The position numbers and the translations under genes were made by a program. A stretch of DNA of 64,000 bases from Gimesia alba (GTDB taxonomy: Bacteria > Planctomycetota > Planctomycetia > Planctomycetales > Planctomycetaceae), in assembly GCF_007744675.1 (NCBI RefSeq), contig NZ_CP036269.1:2955546-3019545 (forward strand), written 5' to 3'. The notes under the pieces are model-generated. The model was not told where the DNA came from. It was given only the letters and a program-made list of their open reading frames with translations, and made no database searches. Shown piece after piece: positions 1 to 8,977 of the stretch. Each line of letters begins with the position of its first letter. Positions within the stretch are counted from its first letter, which is position 1.

Positions 1-1220
1 TGGACTGCTTTCCATTTCCCAGATCGCAGGGCGACTTTCCCGCGGTACTTCCAGAATAGCGTGTCGTGGGGCGTCTGCGGTTGCCCCAGTAGCGTGGGCA
101 GATAAGAAACTCCGTCGATGCTTTGTGGCGGCTTGATACCCGCCAGTTCACAGGCAGTTGGCAGAAAATCCCAGAAGGCACTGATGTGATCTGTTGTCGT
201 TCCGGCTTGAACTTTGCCGGGCCACTTCACGATCAGGGGAACGCGAATGCCGCCTTCATAGAGATCCCGCTTATAGCCGCGGAGTGGGCCGTTAGAATTG
301 AAAAAATCGACCTGATGCATGCCTTCCTGGTGCGGGCCATTGTCTGATGTGAAAAAGATGATCGTCTTGTGTTCCAGGTTCAATTCTTTTAACAGTTTGA
401 CCATTTGTCCCAGGTCGCGGTCGAGGCGGGTGATCATGGCGGCAAAGCCTTTTTCGGGAGCCGGCCATTCACGGTCTGCGTATTCTCCGTATTCAGGCAC
501 TTCCATTCCGTCGCCGGTCGCCCGCCCCCCTTCATTATTGGCATGCGGGATCGTGTAATGCGCCTGGAGAATGAAAGGCTTCTTAGCGTTGTGCTTGATG
601 AAGTTGAACGCTTCCTGAGTGAGCAGATCGTGCGAATAAGTCTCGCGTTCGATTGAGACTCGTTTCTGCGGCCCGACTTTATTGCCCGGCAGCGAAATTT
701 CCTGTTCGTTGCTCCACAGAAATTCCGGATAAAAGTTGTGGGCATTTCCCTGGTCCAGATAACCAAACCAGAAATCAAATCCCTGCTTGCTGGGAACACC
801 CGTTGATTCGGGGGGCCCCAATGCCCATTTGCCGACTCCCCCGGTCGCGTAGCCGGCTTCCTTTAAGAGTGAGGTGACAGTGGTAGCGCCTTCAGGGAAA
901 TAATATTGTTCATTCTGGCTGATCGGAGTGTGTCCGGTATGCTGGCCTGTTAACAGAACCAGCCGCGAAGGACGACAGACCGTGTGGCCGGCATAGTGAT
1001 TTGTGAATCGCATTCCCAGTTTGGCCAACTGATCGATGTTGGGAGTCTTGATGACCGTCTGTCCAAAGCAGCCGAGATCACCATAACCCAGATCGTCCGC
1101 CATGACGTAGATAATATTGGGGGGCTCTGCCGCCTGAGTCTGATTGAGCAACATGAGGCTGAAACACAGGCAGGCGATGCAGCGGACCAGAGTGCGAATG
1201 GTGTTCTCTAAGAAGTTCAT
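1..1220 (-). CDS. Sulfatase (arylsulfatase A type), 3' end outside the window
   Basis: Formylglycine-dependent sulfatase that hydrolyses sulfate esters, probably on algal or host polysaccharides, and is exported. I translated it directly: it begins at an ATG (1220-1218) and stays open for 406 codons to the window edge. Residues 1-31 form a signal peptide ending near NQTQAAE. The metal-binding motif YVMADDLGYGD follows at about 38-48, and the catalytic signature VCRPSR has Cys82 as the residue matured to formylglycine. Further on are GKWALG and FFTSDNGPH, typical of the family. The C-terminal part is missing because the window ends. It is transcribed away from the dehydrogenase at 1301-2284, with which it is co-oriented. 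The substrate cannot be deduced. The family call is secure. Confidence 0.93.
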   Translation of the reverse strand, partial: MNFLENTIRTLVRCIACLCFSLMLLNQTQAAEPPNIIYVMADDLGYGDLGCFGQTVIKTPNIDQLAKLGMRFTNHYAGHTVCRPSRLVLLTGQHTGHTPISQNEQYYFPEGATTVTSLLKEAGYATGGVGKWALGPPESTGVPSKQGFDFWFGYLDQGNAHNFYPEFLWSNEQEISLPGNKVGPQKRVSIERETYSHDLLTQEAFNFIKHNAKKPFILQAHYTIPHANNEGGRATGDGMEVPEYGEYADREWPAPEKGFAAMITRLDRDLGQMVKLLKELNLEHKTIIFFTSDNGPHQEGMHQVDFFNSNGPLRGYKRDLYEGGIRVPLIVKWPGKVQAGTTTDHISAFWDFLPTACELAGIKPPQSIDGVSYLPTLLGQPQTPHDTLFWKYRGKVALRSGKWKAV

Positions 1221-1300
1221 CAATAACCTCTGTTTTGATCGGGATGCGAAAATCGGGGAGTGTCTGAGCCCCGTTTGTTGTTCCGGGGTACTCTCTATCT

Positions 1301-2284
1301 TTAACGACCCAGAGAGGGAAATTCAACAATGACTTTAATCACGCCGTCTTTGCGATCGCGAAATAGTTCGAATGCCTGCTGAATTTCTGCCAGGGGAAAG
1401 CGATGTGTAATGATGGGAGTCACATCGATGCGTCCTTCGGAGAGCCATTGCATGGCGAGTGGGAAATCACGTTTGAAGTCGGGATTGATACTTGTATTCA
1501 CAGTGATGTTTTTAAAGAGCAAGTCGCGCCAGCGGATCTGATCGATGGTTTCAGGGGGAACGCCGAACACGAGAATGTTGCCTGCTTCGCGGCAGAGATC
1601 GATACAGAGATTGAGCTGTTGATCGGCGTGGCCGACGGCTTCGATGACGATGTCGGGCAATTCCCCGATCAGGATTTCCCGTAGTGCGGCGACGGGATCG
1701 GTGTTCTGATTACAGATCGTCGCGGTGGCTCCCATGCGGGGACTGACCTCTAGACGGGATTCCAGCAGGTCGATACCGACAATCTGACGCGCGCCCATAT
1801 TGCTGAGCGCGGCATTCATTAATTGTCCCATGGGGCCCTGCCCCACCACGGCCACTGTTTTATCCAGCAGATTGGGCAGTTTCTTGAGAGCAAACAGCGC
1901 CGTTCCCAGAGGTTGTGCCATCAAAGCATGTTCTTCCGGGATGTTGGTGGCGATGGGAATCGTGCGGGATTCGTCCAGCACAAAACGTTCGCTGAGGCCC
2001 TGCTGCATGACGGGAACGGCGAGGACTCGGTCCCCTGCTTTCCAACGCTGTCCATTCGTTGCAGTGACAGTGCCGATCATTTCGTGCAAGGAGTGACCGA
2101 TTTCAATTTCCCATTCATCTGTGCCATTGAAATACGGCAGATCCGAACCACACAGGCAGGTCGTTTCCGGCTGGAAGATGATTTGTCCACTGCCTGGCTC
2201 CAGTGTGGAAGCCGGTGCAAGTTCGGGTTCGGGGACTTCAATGAGTTCAATTTTTCCTGGCGCGACAAGATGGCTTGTTAACAA
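1301..2284 (-). CDS. Zinc-type medium-chain alcohol/polyol dehydrogenase
   Basis: Probable NAD(P)-dependent medium-chain dehydrogenase acting on an alcohol, polyol or sugar. The N-terminal GroES-like domain has the catalytic-zinc cysteine in TCLCGSDLPYFNG and a modified GHE-type motif, GHSLHEMIG. The Rossmann domain has VAVVGQGPMGQLM. The four-cysteine structural zinc loop of classical ADHs is not seen. I chose the TTG at 2284 (AGGATC-like SD just upstream), giving 327 residues. An ATG-initiated frame extends to 2506, but those extra 74 residues do not look like the family and would overlap the start of the divergent oxidoreductase gene. It shares a 168-bp AT-rich divergent promoter region with the Gfo/Idh/MocA gene at 2453, suggesting a common sugar or polyol pathway. 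Substrate unknown. Confidence 0.82.
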   Translation of the reverse strand: MLTSHLVAPGKIELIEVPEPELAPASTLEPGSGQIIFQPETTCLCGSDLPYFNGTDEWEIEIGHSLHEMIGTVTATNGQRWKAGDRVLAVPVMQQGLSERFVLDESRTIPIATNIPEEHALMAQPLGTALFALKKLPNLLDKTVAVVGQGPMGQLMNAALSNMGARQIVGIDLLESRLEVSPRMGATATICNQNTDPVAALREILIGELPDIVIEAVGHADQQLNLCIDLCREAGNILVFGVPPETIDQIRWRDLLFKNITVNTSINPDFKRDFPLAMQWLSEGRIDVTPIITHRFPLAEIQQAFELFRDRKDGVIKVIVEFPSLGR

Positions 2285-2452
2285 CGAACTGATCCTGATA
2301 TGAAGAGAGTGCTCCCCTGCTCCAGAACTAAAGAAGATTCTGGTGGGAGTGAAATCGATTGGATATAGTATATAAAATATACAAAGAACTTGAAATGCAA
2401 TGTATCGATGCAAGTCCGATCCGGCAAAGATCGAAATGACAGGAGGAGATTC

Positions 2453-3490
2453 ATGATGAAGAAACAAATTTCTGTTGCTGTGCTGACGAATGAGACGGGA
2501 GCGCACTTAAGCGCCTACTTTTCAGCGCTGAAGGAGATTGATGCCGTCAAGGAAGTATTTCTGTCTGATCCCAGTCACAAACAGGTTGAACTGGCCCGGC
2601 GGGAACTCGGTTCCAAGCTGAGCGAAGTCTATGATAAGCCTGAAAATTTGCTTCAGATCGAGCATCCAGAACTGGCTTTGGTCACGATGGAAGCCCGACA
2701 GGCACCTCAAGCGATCAATCTGGCTTTGGAACAAGGCTGCCATGTGTTATCAGAAAAGCCCGCTTGTTTGAGTGTTGCGCAATTTGAGCCTTTGGTTCAA
2801 AAGGCCGAGAGCAAGCATTTGGATTTATCGCTGGCGCTTGCGAATCGGACGAACCCGGAAATCCAGTTTGCAAAGTCATTGATCGATGCCGGAACCCTGG
2901 GAAAGATCTACGGAGTGGAAATGACCCTGTTAGCCGACCAGACTCGGTTGACGAATCCCGCTTATCACCAAAGCTGGTATGCGCAGAAGGACCGAGCTGG
3001 AGGGGGATTTCTGTCGTGGTTAGGAATCCACTGGCTGGATCTGTCGATGTATCTGACGGACTCTTCGATCACTGATGTTTCCGGATTTACGGCGTTAGTC
3101 GGGGGACAGCCGATTTCCGTGGAAGATGCAGCCGCCCTGTCCTTTCGCTATGAAGCCGGTTTTTTAGGAACGCTCACAGCTGGTTATTTTATGAATCGGG
3201 GATATCAGTCCCTGATCAAAATCTGGGGCAGCAAAGGCTGGCTGGAAATGGTGCCGTTTGAGGAGCGTCATCTGGAATGGACGCTGAACCATAATGGAAA
3301 GAAATTTCGATTTGAAAAACCGGTTGAGCCACGAGGATATACACCCGCTGTTCGAAAAGCCGTACAGGCGGCTGCTGGAAATGGCGATCCGTTGCTGACG
3401 AGCCGGGAGAGTTTGAGAATCATTCGCACCATCTATGCATTTTACGATGCGGCAAAATCCGGCAAAGCTCAGAAGATCTCACAAGCTTGA
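2453..3490 (+). CDS. Gfo/Idh/MocA family oxidoreductase
   Basis: Predicted NAD(P)-dependent sugar or inositol oxidoreductase of 345 residues. The start is the ATG at 2453, preceded by a strong AGGAGG at 2441-2446; an upstream in-frame start at 2390 has no such site. The N-terminal Rossmann fold is atypical, with SVAVLTNETGAHLSAY in place of a clean GxGxxG. The family hallmark SEKPACLS (the EKP motif, usually EKPxxxx) lies near residue 100. The C-terminal alpha/beta substrate domain has GGGFLSWLGIHWLDL, carrying the usual His near the active site. Planctomycetes carry many such paralogues, often next to dehydrogenases or sulfatases in carbohydrate catabolism. The divergent dehydrogenase at 1301-2284 is the likely partner; the substrate is unknown. 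Confidence 0.88.
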   Translation: MMKKQISVAVLTNETGAHLSAYFSALKEIDAVKEVFLSDPSHKQVELARRELGSKLSEVYDKPENLLQIEHPELALVTMEARQAPQAINLALEQGCHVLSEKPACLSVAQFEPLVQKAESKHLDLSLALANRTNPEIQFAKSLIDAGTLGKIYGVEMTLLADQTRLTNPAYHQSWYAQKDRAGGGFLSWLGIHWLDLSMYLTDSSITDVSGFTALVGGQPISVEDAAALSFRYEAGFLGTLTAGYFMNRGYQSLIKIWGSKGWLEMVPFEERHLEWTLNHNGKKFRFEKPVEPRGYTPAVRKAVQAAAGNGDPLLTSRESLRIIRTIYAFYDAAKSGKAQKISQA

Positions 3491-3503
3491 GCAGGTGATC
3501 TGG

Positions 3504-4001
3504 TCAAATATACTCGTCGTCGTCTTTGAGATCTTTCTCTGTGATGATGCGATGCCCTTGCTCGGTCAGGGTTTTGATACCCAGATCAATATCATCGACG
3601 CACAGAGCTATCGCACCTCGACCATGTCTGCGGTAAAGTAATGGGTAGGTATAATCGATATTCACCTCTGCCTGGAGTAAAGAGAGACAGATTCGCATAT
3701 AGGGTTGCGTGTCATCCGGTAGCTCGACGCCGATCAGGTCTTTTTCAAAGAATGTATATCCTGAAAATTCAAAAATTTCCCGTGCCCTCTCGTAATTGTC
3801 GAGGACTATGCGGCTCATCGCGACGTCGACCGAGTCGACCGTACTCAAAGCGATGATTCTGAGATCGAATTTTTCAAGTAGTTTTAACAGTTGATGGAGA
3901 TAACCAACCCGGTTTTCCATAAACACACAGAATTGGCGCAGGCATGGCCACTCTTTGCCTGGTTCTCCTGACGGGTAGGAGGATTGACCTTCAAAATCCA
4001 T
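3504..4001 (-). CDS. ACT-domain amino-acid-binding protein
   Basis: A 165-residue soluble protein that appears to be two consecutive ACT-like modules. The first contains FCVFMENRVGYLHQLLKLLE and IIALSTVDSVD, the standard ACT pattern beginning with a ligand-contacting loop and ending in a strand. The second covers about 85-165. ACT modules bind amino acids and regulate metabolic enzymes; this protein has no catalytic domain, so it is a stand-alone sensor or regulator. I placed the start at the ATG at 4001 with GGAGAG upstream; the frame stays open to 4157, but the added residues do not look like protein of this family. It converges with the oxidoreductase gene, 13 bp away. The ligand is unknown. 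Confidence 0.8.
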   Translation of the reverse strand: MDFEGQSSYPSGEPGKEWPCLRQFCVFMENRVGYLHQLLKLLEKFDLRIIALSTVDSVDVAMSRIVLDNYERAREIFEFSGYTFFEKDLIGVELPDDTQPYMRICLSLLQAEVNIDYTYPLLYRRHGRGAIALCVDDIDLGIKTLTEQGHRIITEKDLKDDDEYI

Positions 4002-4316
4002 CTTTTCTCTCCACGAAGTGATCATATCAGGCTTGCTTGATGGCACAGAAGCATCGGACAAACCTGACTGAGTAGTGTGACAAGAACCAAGCTGACAGCT
4101 AGCTTTTATCAAGTTCTTATCTACAGGCAATTTAAGAAAATATACTCTGAGCGTCAATAAGAGGTGTATTCTCTAGTTCCCGAGTCGGCCAATTATTCAC
4201 GATTGAGGGATTTTGCTCAAATTGGGGAGTGTTAAGTTACTTGTATGACTGGTGATGGTCGCATACAACTTGAACTGGTCAGTATGAGAAACGAGTAATA
4301 TTTCGGGAGCCCTGTT
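4002..4316. other. Divergent intergenic region, no gene seen
   Basis: This 315-bp gap lies between the divergently transcribed ACT-protein and HAD-phosphatase genes and should hold both promoters. I see no RNA gene, repeat or convincing open frame in it. Confidence 0.5.
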
Positions 4317-4922
4317 TTGATTCGTACATTTCTATTTGACATGGGGAATGTTCTGGCGTTTTTTTCGCATGATAAGATGTGTGAACAAATGGGGCGTCTG
4401 TGTGGCCGATCTGAGTCTGAAATCAGGACGCTGTTGATCGGATCCGGTAAGCAATGGGAGTATGAACGAGGTCAACTGACCCCTGCTGAATTTCATCAGT
4501 GGTTTGAACAGGCAGTCGGCCAATCAGTTGATTTCGAAGCCTTAGCACTTGCGGGCTCTGATATTTTTGAGCTGAATACATCGATCCTGCCTGTATTGGA
4601 TTCCATCAAGGCGAGTGGGTATCGTCTGGTCCTGTTGTCGAATACCTGCGTGTCACACTTTGAATTTATCTGGAACCGATATGATGTATTACAGCGGTTT
4701 GATGATTTTGTGACGTCCTATGCAGCGGGGGCGATCAAACCGGAGCCTGCCATTTTCGAGTGTGCCCTGCAAAAAATTGAGTGTGCTCCTGCAGAAGCCT
4801 TTTACACAGACGATATCCCCGATTACGTCAAAGAAGCGAAAAAGCTGGGAATTCAGGGTGAAGTCTTTACCGATACGGAAACACTGATTGAGCAACTGGC
4901 CGGTCGTGGGATTCATCTTTAA
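4317..4922 (+). CDS. HAD-superfamily phosphatase (subfamily IA, YihX-like)
   Basis: Predicted phosphatase of 201 residues acting on a small phosphorylated metabolite. All four HAD motifs are visible: motif I FDMGNVL, with the nucleophile Asp at residue 8 and the second acidic position replaced by Asn, as in the YihX/alpha-glucose-1-phosphatase branch; motif II LLSNT; motif III Lys in GAIKPEP; motif IV YTDDIPDYV. The cap is a small helical type. Translation appears to begin at a TTG (4317) with CGGGAG upstream; there is no ATG close enough to include motif I. It stands alone between the ACT-domain gene and the 5161 operon. Substrate is inferred only from the family. Confidence 0.87.
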   Translation: MIRTFLFDMGNVLAFFSHDKMCEQMGRLCGRSESEIRTLLIGSGKQWEYERGQLTPAEFHQWFEQAVGQSVDFEALALAGSDIFELNTSILPVLDSIKASGYRLVLLSNTCVSHFEFIWNRYDVLQRFDDFVTSYAAGAIKPEPAIFECALQKIECAPAEAFYTDDIPDYVKEAKKLGIQGEVFTDTETLIEQLAGRGIHL

Positions 4923-5160
4923 GTTCGTTTTGCACGATCTACTTTGAGCCTCTTTGTTTCTGGTTTCTAACGCGGTGCTTTACACTTTGATCAGATCCCT
5001 TATCCGGCCTGCCTGCTGCTGTGTTCGCATTGAATCCTAGTGAACACCTTTGGAACATTGTTTGCGGGAATCTGACAGTATCTTTTGAGATGAATCCAAA
5101 AGAACCTGAATTTCAGGCGTAAAATAAGAACTTACGTTCGTTTTATTTGTGGAAGGCGTT

Positions 5161-6906
5161 ATGTCGGTCGATTCTCACCCAGGCACTTTAGAGTCTTTGA
5201 CTCCTGTCGCGAAAAAGCGATCTTATCGAGAAACTTTTTCGATGGGCTGGCCGCAATTAATCACGTGCTTTTGGTTTGCGTTCTTATTTTTCTATTTCGG
5301 CAATGTTCATATCTTTTATTCCGATATCTGGGGACATGTTTCCTATGGCGACTGGATCATCGCGAATCAAAAGTTGCCTGAGTATGACCCTTTTCTTTCT
5401 CTGGCGGAGGGAGTTCGTTGTATCGATGCAGCCTGGCTGTCGCAGGTTCTCTTTGCCAAAGTCAATACGGCATTCGGAGTGCGGGGGCTATCGAATCTCT
5501 TTGCTTTGACTGTGTTTGCGACACATGTTTTGTTCTGGTGTGCCTTCTATCTCAAAACAGGGCGCGTGGGAATAAGCACTTTCGCTTCTGTTTTGCTGGT
5601 TTTGATTGCATCCAGCAGGATCGCGATTATCAGACCGGAAATTTTTGGAACGTTCTGCGTAGCTTTGTTACTGGTGATCATGGCCTGGTCAGAAAAATAT
5701 GACTCCGTGAAGACTGGCTTAAGGTCGGCCGATGAGCCTGACCAATTAGAAAAACAGGGGCAAAAAACGCCCAAAATGCTGCTGTTTTCCCTTTATTTAG
5801 GCATTCCTCTGATCTTTCTGGCCTGGGCCAATCTGCATGGTTCTTTTGTCGTCGGGCTGGCGATTATTGGTCTGCAGTTTCTGGGACGAGTTCTGGAAGT
5901 CGGCTGGAGAACACGCAGTCTGGTTGAAGTTTGTACGGATAAATGGGTCAGACGCTGGCTGGTGGTCACAGAATTGTCGGTTTGTGGCGCGCTGCTCAAT
6001 CCCTATCATATTGATTTGTTTCTTAACTCGCTGACCTTTCCGCGGAATCCGAATTTAAAAGACGTGTTGGAGTGGGAACCACTCGAATTCCGCGATGCGG
6101 AAGGGATTTTGTTCTGTTTTGCCTGGGTTTTGATGCTGGCTTTGTATCGACATAGTCGCGAAACGATCCGGGCTGCCGATGTCCTGCGTGTGGGATTACT
6201 TTCGCTGGCGACGATTATCGGCGTGCGTATGATTGGCTGGTTTTCTGTCGTGTTTGTGTATGCCATGGTCCCGCATCTGGCGAATGTCACTTCAAGAACA
6301 AAACAGAAAAGTCACAGTTTGGCTGAAGGCGCGCCTCAAAAAATACCGTTCTGGGCCAGGAAATCTCCTGTGATGACAGCGTTATGTGCATTAATCCTGT
6401 GGTTCGGTTTTGCCTTTTCGAATATTGCCACCCCCCTGTTTGGCGGAACACCTCGTAGTCTGGATAAGGTCTATAGTGAGGGAACTCCTCGAAAATTGAC
6501 GGAATACTTAAAAGCGCATCCCCCTCAGAAGCAGGTTTGGAACCCCCAATGGTGGGGTGACTGGCTGGTCTGGGACGGCCCCGCTGACATGACTGTTTTT
6601 ATGACGACCAATGCAGTTCATCTCTCACCTCAGCATGTCTGGAAAGACTATCTGGGGATAGCCAGGGCGAATCGGGGTTGGCAATCTGTCGCAGAAAAGT
6701 ATGACGTTTCGACGTTTATCGTAGATAAAGAGAAACAAGTCAAACTGGCTGAGGGAGTGCGTAAATTAGAGGGTTTTCAAGTTGTTTATGAGGATGATTT
6801 GAGTCTGGTCGTGTCGCGCGAACCAGGGTTGATTTCAGCGGCAGAACGGGCAAAAGCGAAATCGGAAGTGAAGACTTCTGCATCAGAAAATGAGGTACAG
6901 AAGTGA
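5161..6906 (+). CDS. Polytopic membrane protein, GT-C glycosyltransferase-like
   Basis: A 581-residue integral membrane protein with about ten hydrophobic segments in the first 400 residues and a soluble C-terminal domain of roughly 170 residues. After the first membrane helix comes YSDIWGHVSYGDWI (about 53-66), which matches the acidic DxWWH-like motif in the first periplasmic loop of GT-C enzymes that use polyprenyl-phosphate sugars. That is a family resemblance, not proof. The ATG at 5161 is preceded by GGAAGG; an upstream GTG at 5149 would absorb that site. Its stop codon overlaps the GTG start of the next gene by 4 bp, so the two are translationally coupled. The pilus locus follows downstream, which leaves a role in surface glycosylation possible but unproven. 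Confidence 0.68.
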   Translation: MSVDSHPGTLESLTPVAKKRSYRETFSMGWPQLITCFWFAFLFFYFGNVHIFYSDIWGHVSYGDWIIANQKLPEYDPFLSLAEGVRCIDAAWLSQVLFAKVNTAFGVRGLSNLFALTVFATHVLFWCAFYLKTGRVGISTFASVLLVLIASSRIAIIRPEIFGTFCVALLLVIMAWSEKYDSVKTGLRSADEPDQLEKQGQKTPKMLLFSLYLGIPLIFLAWANLHGSFVVGLAIIGLQFLGRVLEVGWRTRSLVEVCTDKWVRRWLVVTELSVCGALLNPYHIDLFLNSLTFPRNPNLKDVLEWEPLEFRDAEGILFCFAWVLMLALYRHSRETIRAADVLRVGLLSLATIIGVRMIGWFSVVFVYAMVPHLANVTSRTKQKSHSLAEGAPQKIPFWARKSPVMTALCALILWFGFAFSNIATPLFGGTPRSLDKVYSEGTPRKLTEYLKAHPPQKQVWNPQWWGDWLVWDGPADMTVFMTTNAVHLSPQHVWKDYLGIARANRGWQSVAEKYDVSTFIVDKEKQVKLAEGVRKLEGFQVVYEDDLSLVVSREPGLISAAERAKAKSEVKTSASENEVQK

Positions 6907-8096
6907 CACAGGTAAAAACTCCATTACGTCAAAAATTGCGTGTGGCTGGCTTTCTCAGTTTTCATCTCCTGCTGGTTGGTGTTGCGATTGGTTGGGGTGC
7001 GGTCCGCTATCAAGAGTGGGAAGCACAAAAGAAGCTTCCTCAGCTACGCTTGAATCCATTAAAAGTGGTTCCCCAGTATGATCAACCGGAGGTTGTTTCA
7101 GATCAGGATCTATCAGACGTACTGAATCGATTACGGCCCCAATTTCGCGGGAAAGAGCCGCGAATTAATCATGTGGATCACGCATTGCGTTTTTGGGGAC
7201 TTGAAGCGACGTTTGATGATCCTAAATGTATTTCGGGAATCGAAATGCGCGATATTCTGCTAGACCATCGTCGATTTCATCAAGTCTGGGGGGCAGAAAC
7301 CAAGCCCCTACTCGTGCAGGAACAATATGGACTTCGACCGCGCGTTAAGAAAGGGTATGCGACTTCAAGCCATGAAGATCATACTCTGGCAACGTTAGCG
7401 GAAGTCGGAACTCCTGTGGATTATCCAGTCGTCACTTCTCAGGGAGAAACGACGCTCGCTGAGATGATTCAAGAGACTTTGAGATCGTTCAGTCTGAATC
7501 AGTTAGAGTATGAATGGTCGGCACTGGTGTTTGCCCTCTATATCGATCAGTCCCAGGACTGGCTGACGACTGAAGGTCAACGAGTTAATTTTGATACCAT
7601 CGCGGACCGGATTATGCGTCAACAGCCAACCAAAGGAGTTTGCTACGGGAATCACCGATTGCATGCTTTGGTCATGCTGTTGCGCGTGGATGAACAGACC
7701 CCTATCTTGACCAAAGCGGGACGGGAGAAAATCATTGGTTACCTCAAAAACATCACAGAATTACTGGTGAAAAATCAATCGGAAGAGGGATTCTGGGATA
7801 AAAACTGGGATGGAACAAAGCTGAAACCATCCACTGGGATCATCTTCACGCCTCGTGCTCGACGCGTCCTGGCCACGGGACATGCGATGGAATGGTGGTC
7901 CCTGGCGCCACGCGAGGTACTGCCTCCCGAAGAGACACTCCGAAAAGCTGGAAGTTGGCTTGTGACGACCATCAAGGACATGCCTGATTCCGAGATCAAA
8001 AGCAGTTATACGTTCTTGACGCATGCAGGACGTGCACTCGCTTTATGGAGAGGAAAATTTCCTTATCAGGTTGAATTGTCCTCTGAGAAAGATTGA
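6903..8096 (+). CDS. Membrane-anchored hypothetical protein, possible alpha/alpha-toroid fold
   Basis: I do not recognise this 397-residue protein. It starts with GTG at 6903 inside the stop of the previous gene (GTGA overlap). A single transmembrane segment at about 14-35 anchors a large extracytoplasmic domain. The C-terminal half is helical and holds NQSEEGFWDKNW, reminiscent of the QxxxGxW motifs of squalene-cyclase and prenyltransferase-like toroids, followed by GHAMEWWSLAP. Conserved-looking His and Cys residues occur in GVCYGNHRLHAL. Translational coupling to the GT-C-like protein suggests they act together, perhaps as a transferase with an accessory subunit. The fold assignment is tentative; structure prediction would settle it. 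Confidence 0.55.
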   Translation: MTQVKTPLRQKLRVAGFLSFHLLLVGVAIGWGAVRYQEWEAQKKLPQLRLNPLKVVPQYDQPEVVSDQDLSDVLNRLRPQFRGKEPRINHVDHALRFWGLEATFDDPKCISGIEMRDILLDHRRFHQVWGAETKPLLVQEQYGLRPRVKKGYATSSHEDHTLATLAEVGTPVDYPVVTSQGETTLAEMIQETLRSFSLNQLEYEWSALVFALYIDQSQDWLTTEGQRVNFDTIADRIMRQQPTKGVCYGNHRLHALVMLLRVDEQTPILTKAGREKIIGYLKNITELLVKNQSEEGFWDKNWDGTKLKPSTGIIFTPRARRVLATGHAMEWWSLAPREVLPPEETLRKAGSWLVTTIKDMPDSEIKSSYTFLTHAGRALALWRGKFPYQVELSSEKD

Positions 8097-8567
8097 AGCT
8101 GCTCAAGATCGCTTCAGTGATTTACTGCCAGGACCCTATTTCGAAATTGCGTTTCGAGAGCTCTCCTGTTGGATCGAGTTTGTTCCGAATGCGATTTCTC
8201 GTGAGCTGTGCACGATTGGTTACGCCTGGTTGCAAAGTGTTAACTTCCGGAAGCGCTCTCCCTTTTCATTTTTCTTTCGCCCAGGATATAGCGGAATTTT
8301 GCTGTAACTGCTCCTGTTGTCTGATTGTTACTGAATTTAAGGACTATGACACAAAATAACGTTAGCAGAGACAGTCGTAATATACATTGTGGAGTGAAAT
8401 TGCGAAAAATATGTACTGTGGGGCAAAATGGCACATGGTCTGCTGTTAAAACGAAACGTCTGCGCTGGGCGTATGCAGACGAGTTAATTTGCTGGGGTGT
8501 TTATAACCACACATTCGTGTGGTGCATCCAGTAAACATTAACCATCTGATTAATGTGAGGAGTACGA
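8097..8567. other. Intergenic region upstream of the pilin genes
   Basis: This 471-bp stretch separates the GT-C operon from the first pilin. Short frames cross it, but none has an RBS or a recognisable product. Its supported element is the sigma-54 promoter at 8429-8444, listed separately, which leaves a leader of about 110 nt before the pilin start. Confidence 0.5.
8429..8444 (+). promoter_or_regulatory. Sigma-54 (-24/-12) promoter of the first pilin gene
   Basis: The bases read TGGCACATGGTCTGCT. The -24 box TGGCAC is perfect and the -12 box CTGCT differs from TTGCT at one base. The invariant GG (8430-8431) and GC (8442-8443) are exactly 10 bases apart. Transcription would begin near 8455. 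A sigma-54 activator is encoded at 14569-16005. Confidence 0.72.
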
Positions 8568-8888
8568 ATGAAGATGTTTCAGCAGCTTTGGAATGATGAA
8601 AATGGTTTCGTCGTTTCAACAGAATTAGTGCTGATCGCAACCGTGTTGGTTCTCGGTATGATTGTCGGGTTAACCACACTGCGTGATCAGGTAATCGCGG
8701 AACTTGCTGACGTTGCCGCTGCAATCTCAAACACCAACCAGACTTATACTTTTACTGGGATTACAGGGCACTCATCCAGCACTGCAGGGTCTATTTTTCT
8801 AGACAACGAAGATTTTTGTGATGCAGCACCTGCCGCAGGTGCGGATGAGCACTGTATCGCTATCGTTGATCCTGAGGCGGAACTCTAA
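8568..8888 (+). CDS. Flp/type IVb pilin-like protein 1, C-terminally extended
   Basis: A 106-residue pilin-like protein. Residues 1-13 are a short polar leader ending in NG; residues 14-36 are the hydrophobic alpha-1 segment (FVVSTELVLIATVLVLG), with the conserved Glu at 19. This resembles a class III prepilin site, except that Glu is at +6 from Gly13, not the usual +5. The helix continues through TTLRDQ, as in Flp pilins. Ordinary Flp subunits stop near here, but this one continues with a Gly/Ser/Thr-rich region and an acidic tail containing Cys84 and Cys96. The RBS is GAGGAG. It is the first of three tandem paralogues and has a sigma-54 promoter upstream. Predicted to be cleaved by a TadV-type peptidase not present in this window. 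Confidence 0.82.
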   Translation: MKMFQQLWNDENGFVVSTELVLIATVLVLGMIVGLTTLRDQVIAELADVAAAISNTNQTYTFTGITGHSSSTAGSIFLDNEDFCDAAPAAGADEHCIAIVDPEAEL

Positions 8889-8977
8889 GTTTCAAAGAAG
8901 ATTAAGTGTTTAAACTATTTATCAAAATGTTCAACAGAGCTGTATACCGCAGCTCACATAATTAATAAGGAGTTAGG

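Noticed and set aside
2285-2506. N-terminal extension of the dehydrogenase
   Set aside because: The extra 74 residues do not resemble the family and would overlap the divergent oxidoreductase start.
8093-8359. An 88-codon frame overlapping the end of the 6903 gene
   Set aside because: No RBS, odd composition rich in Cys and Ser, and it lies in the leader region of the pilin locus.
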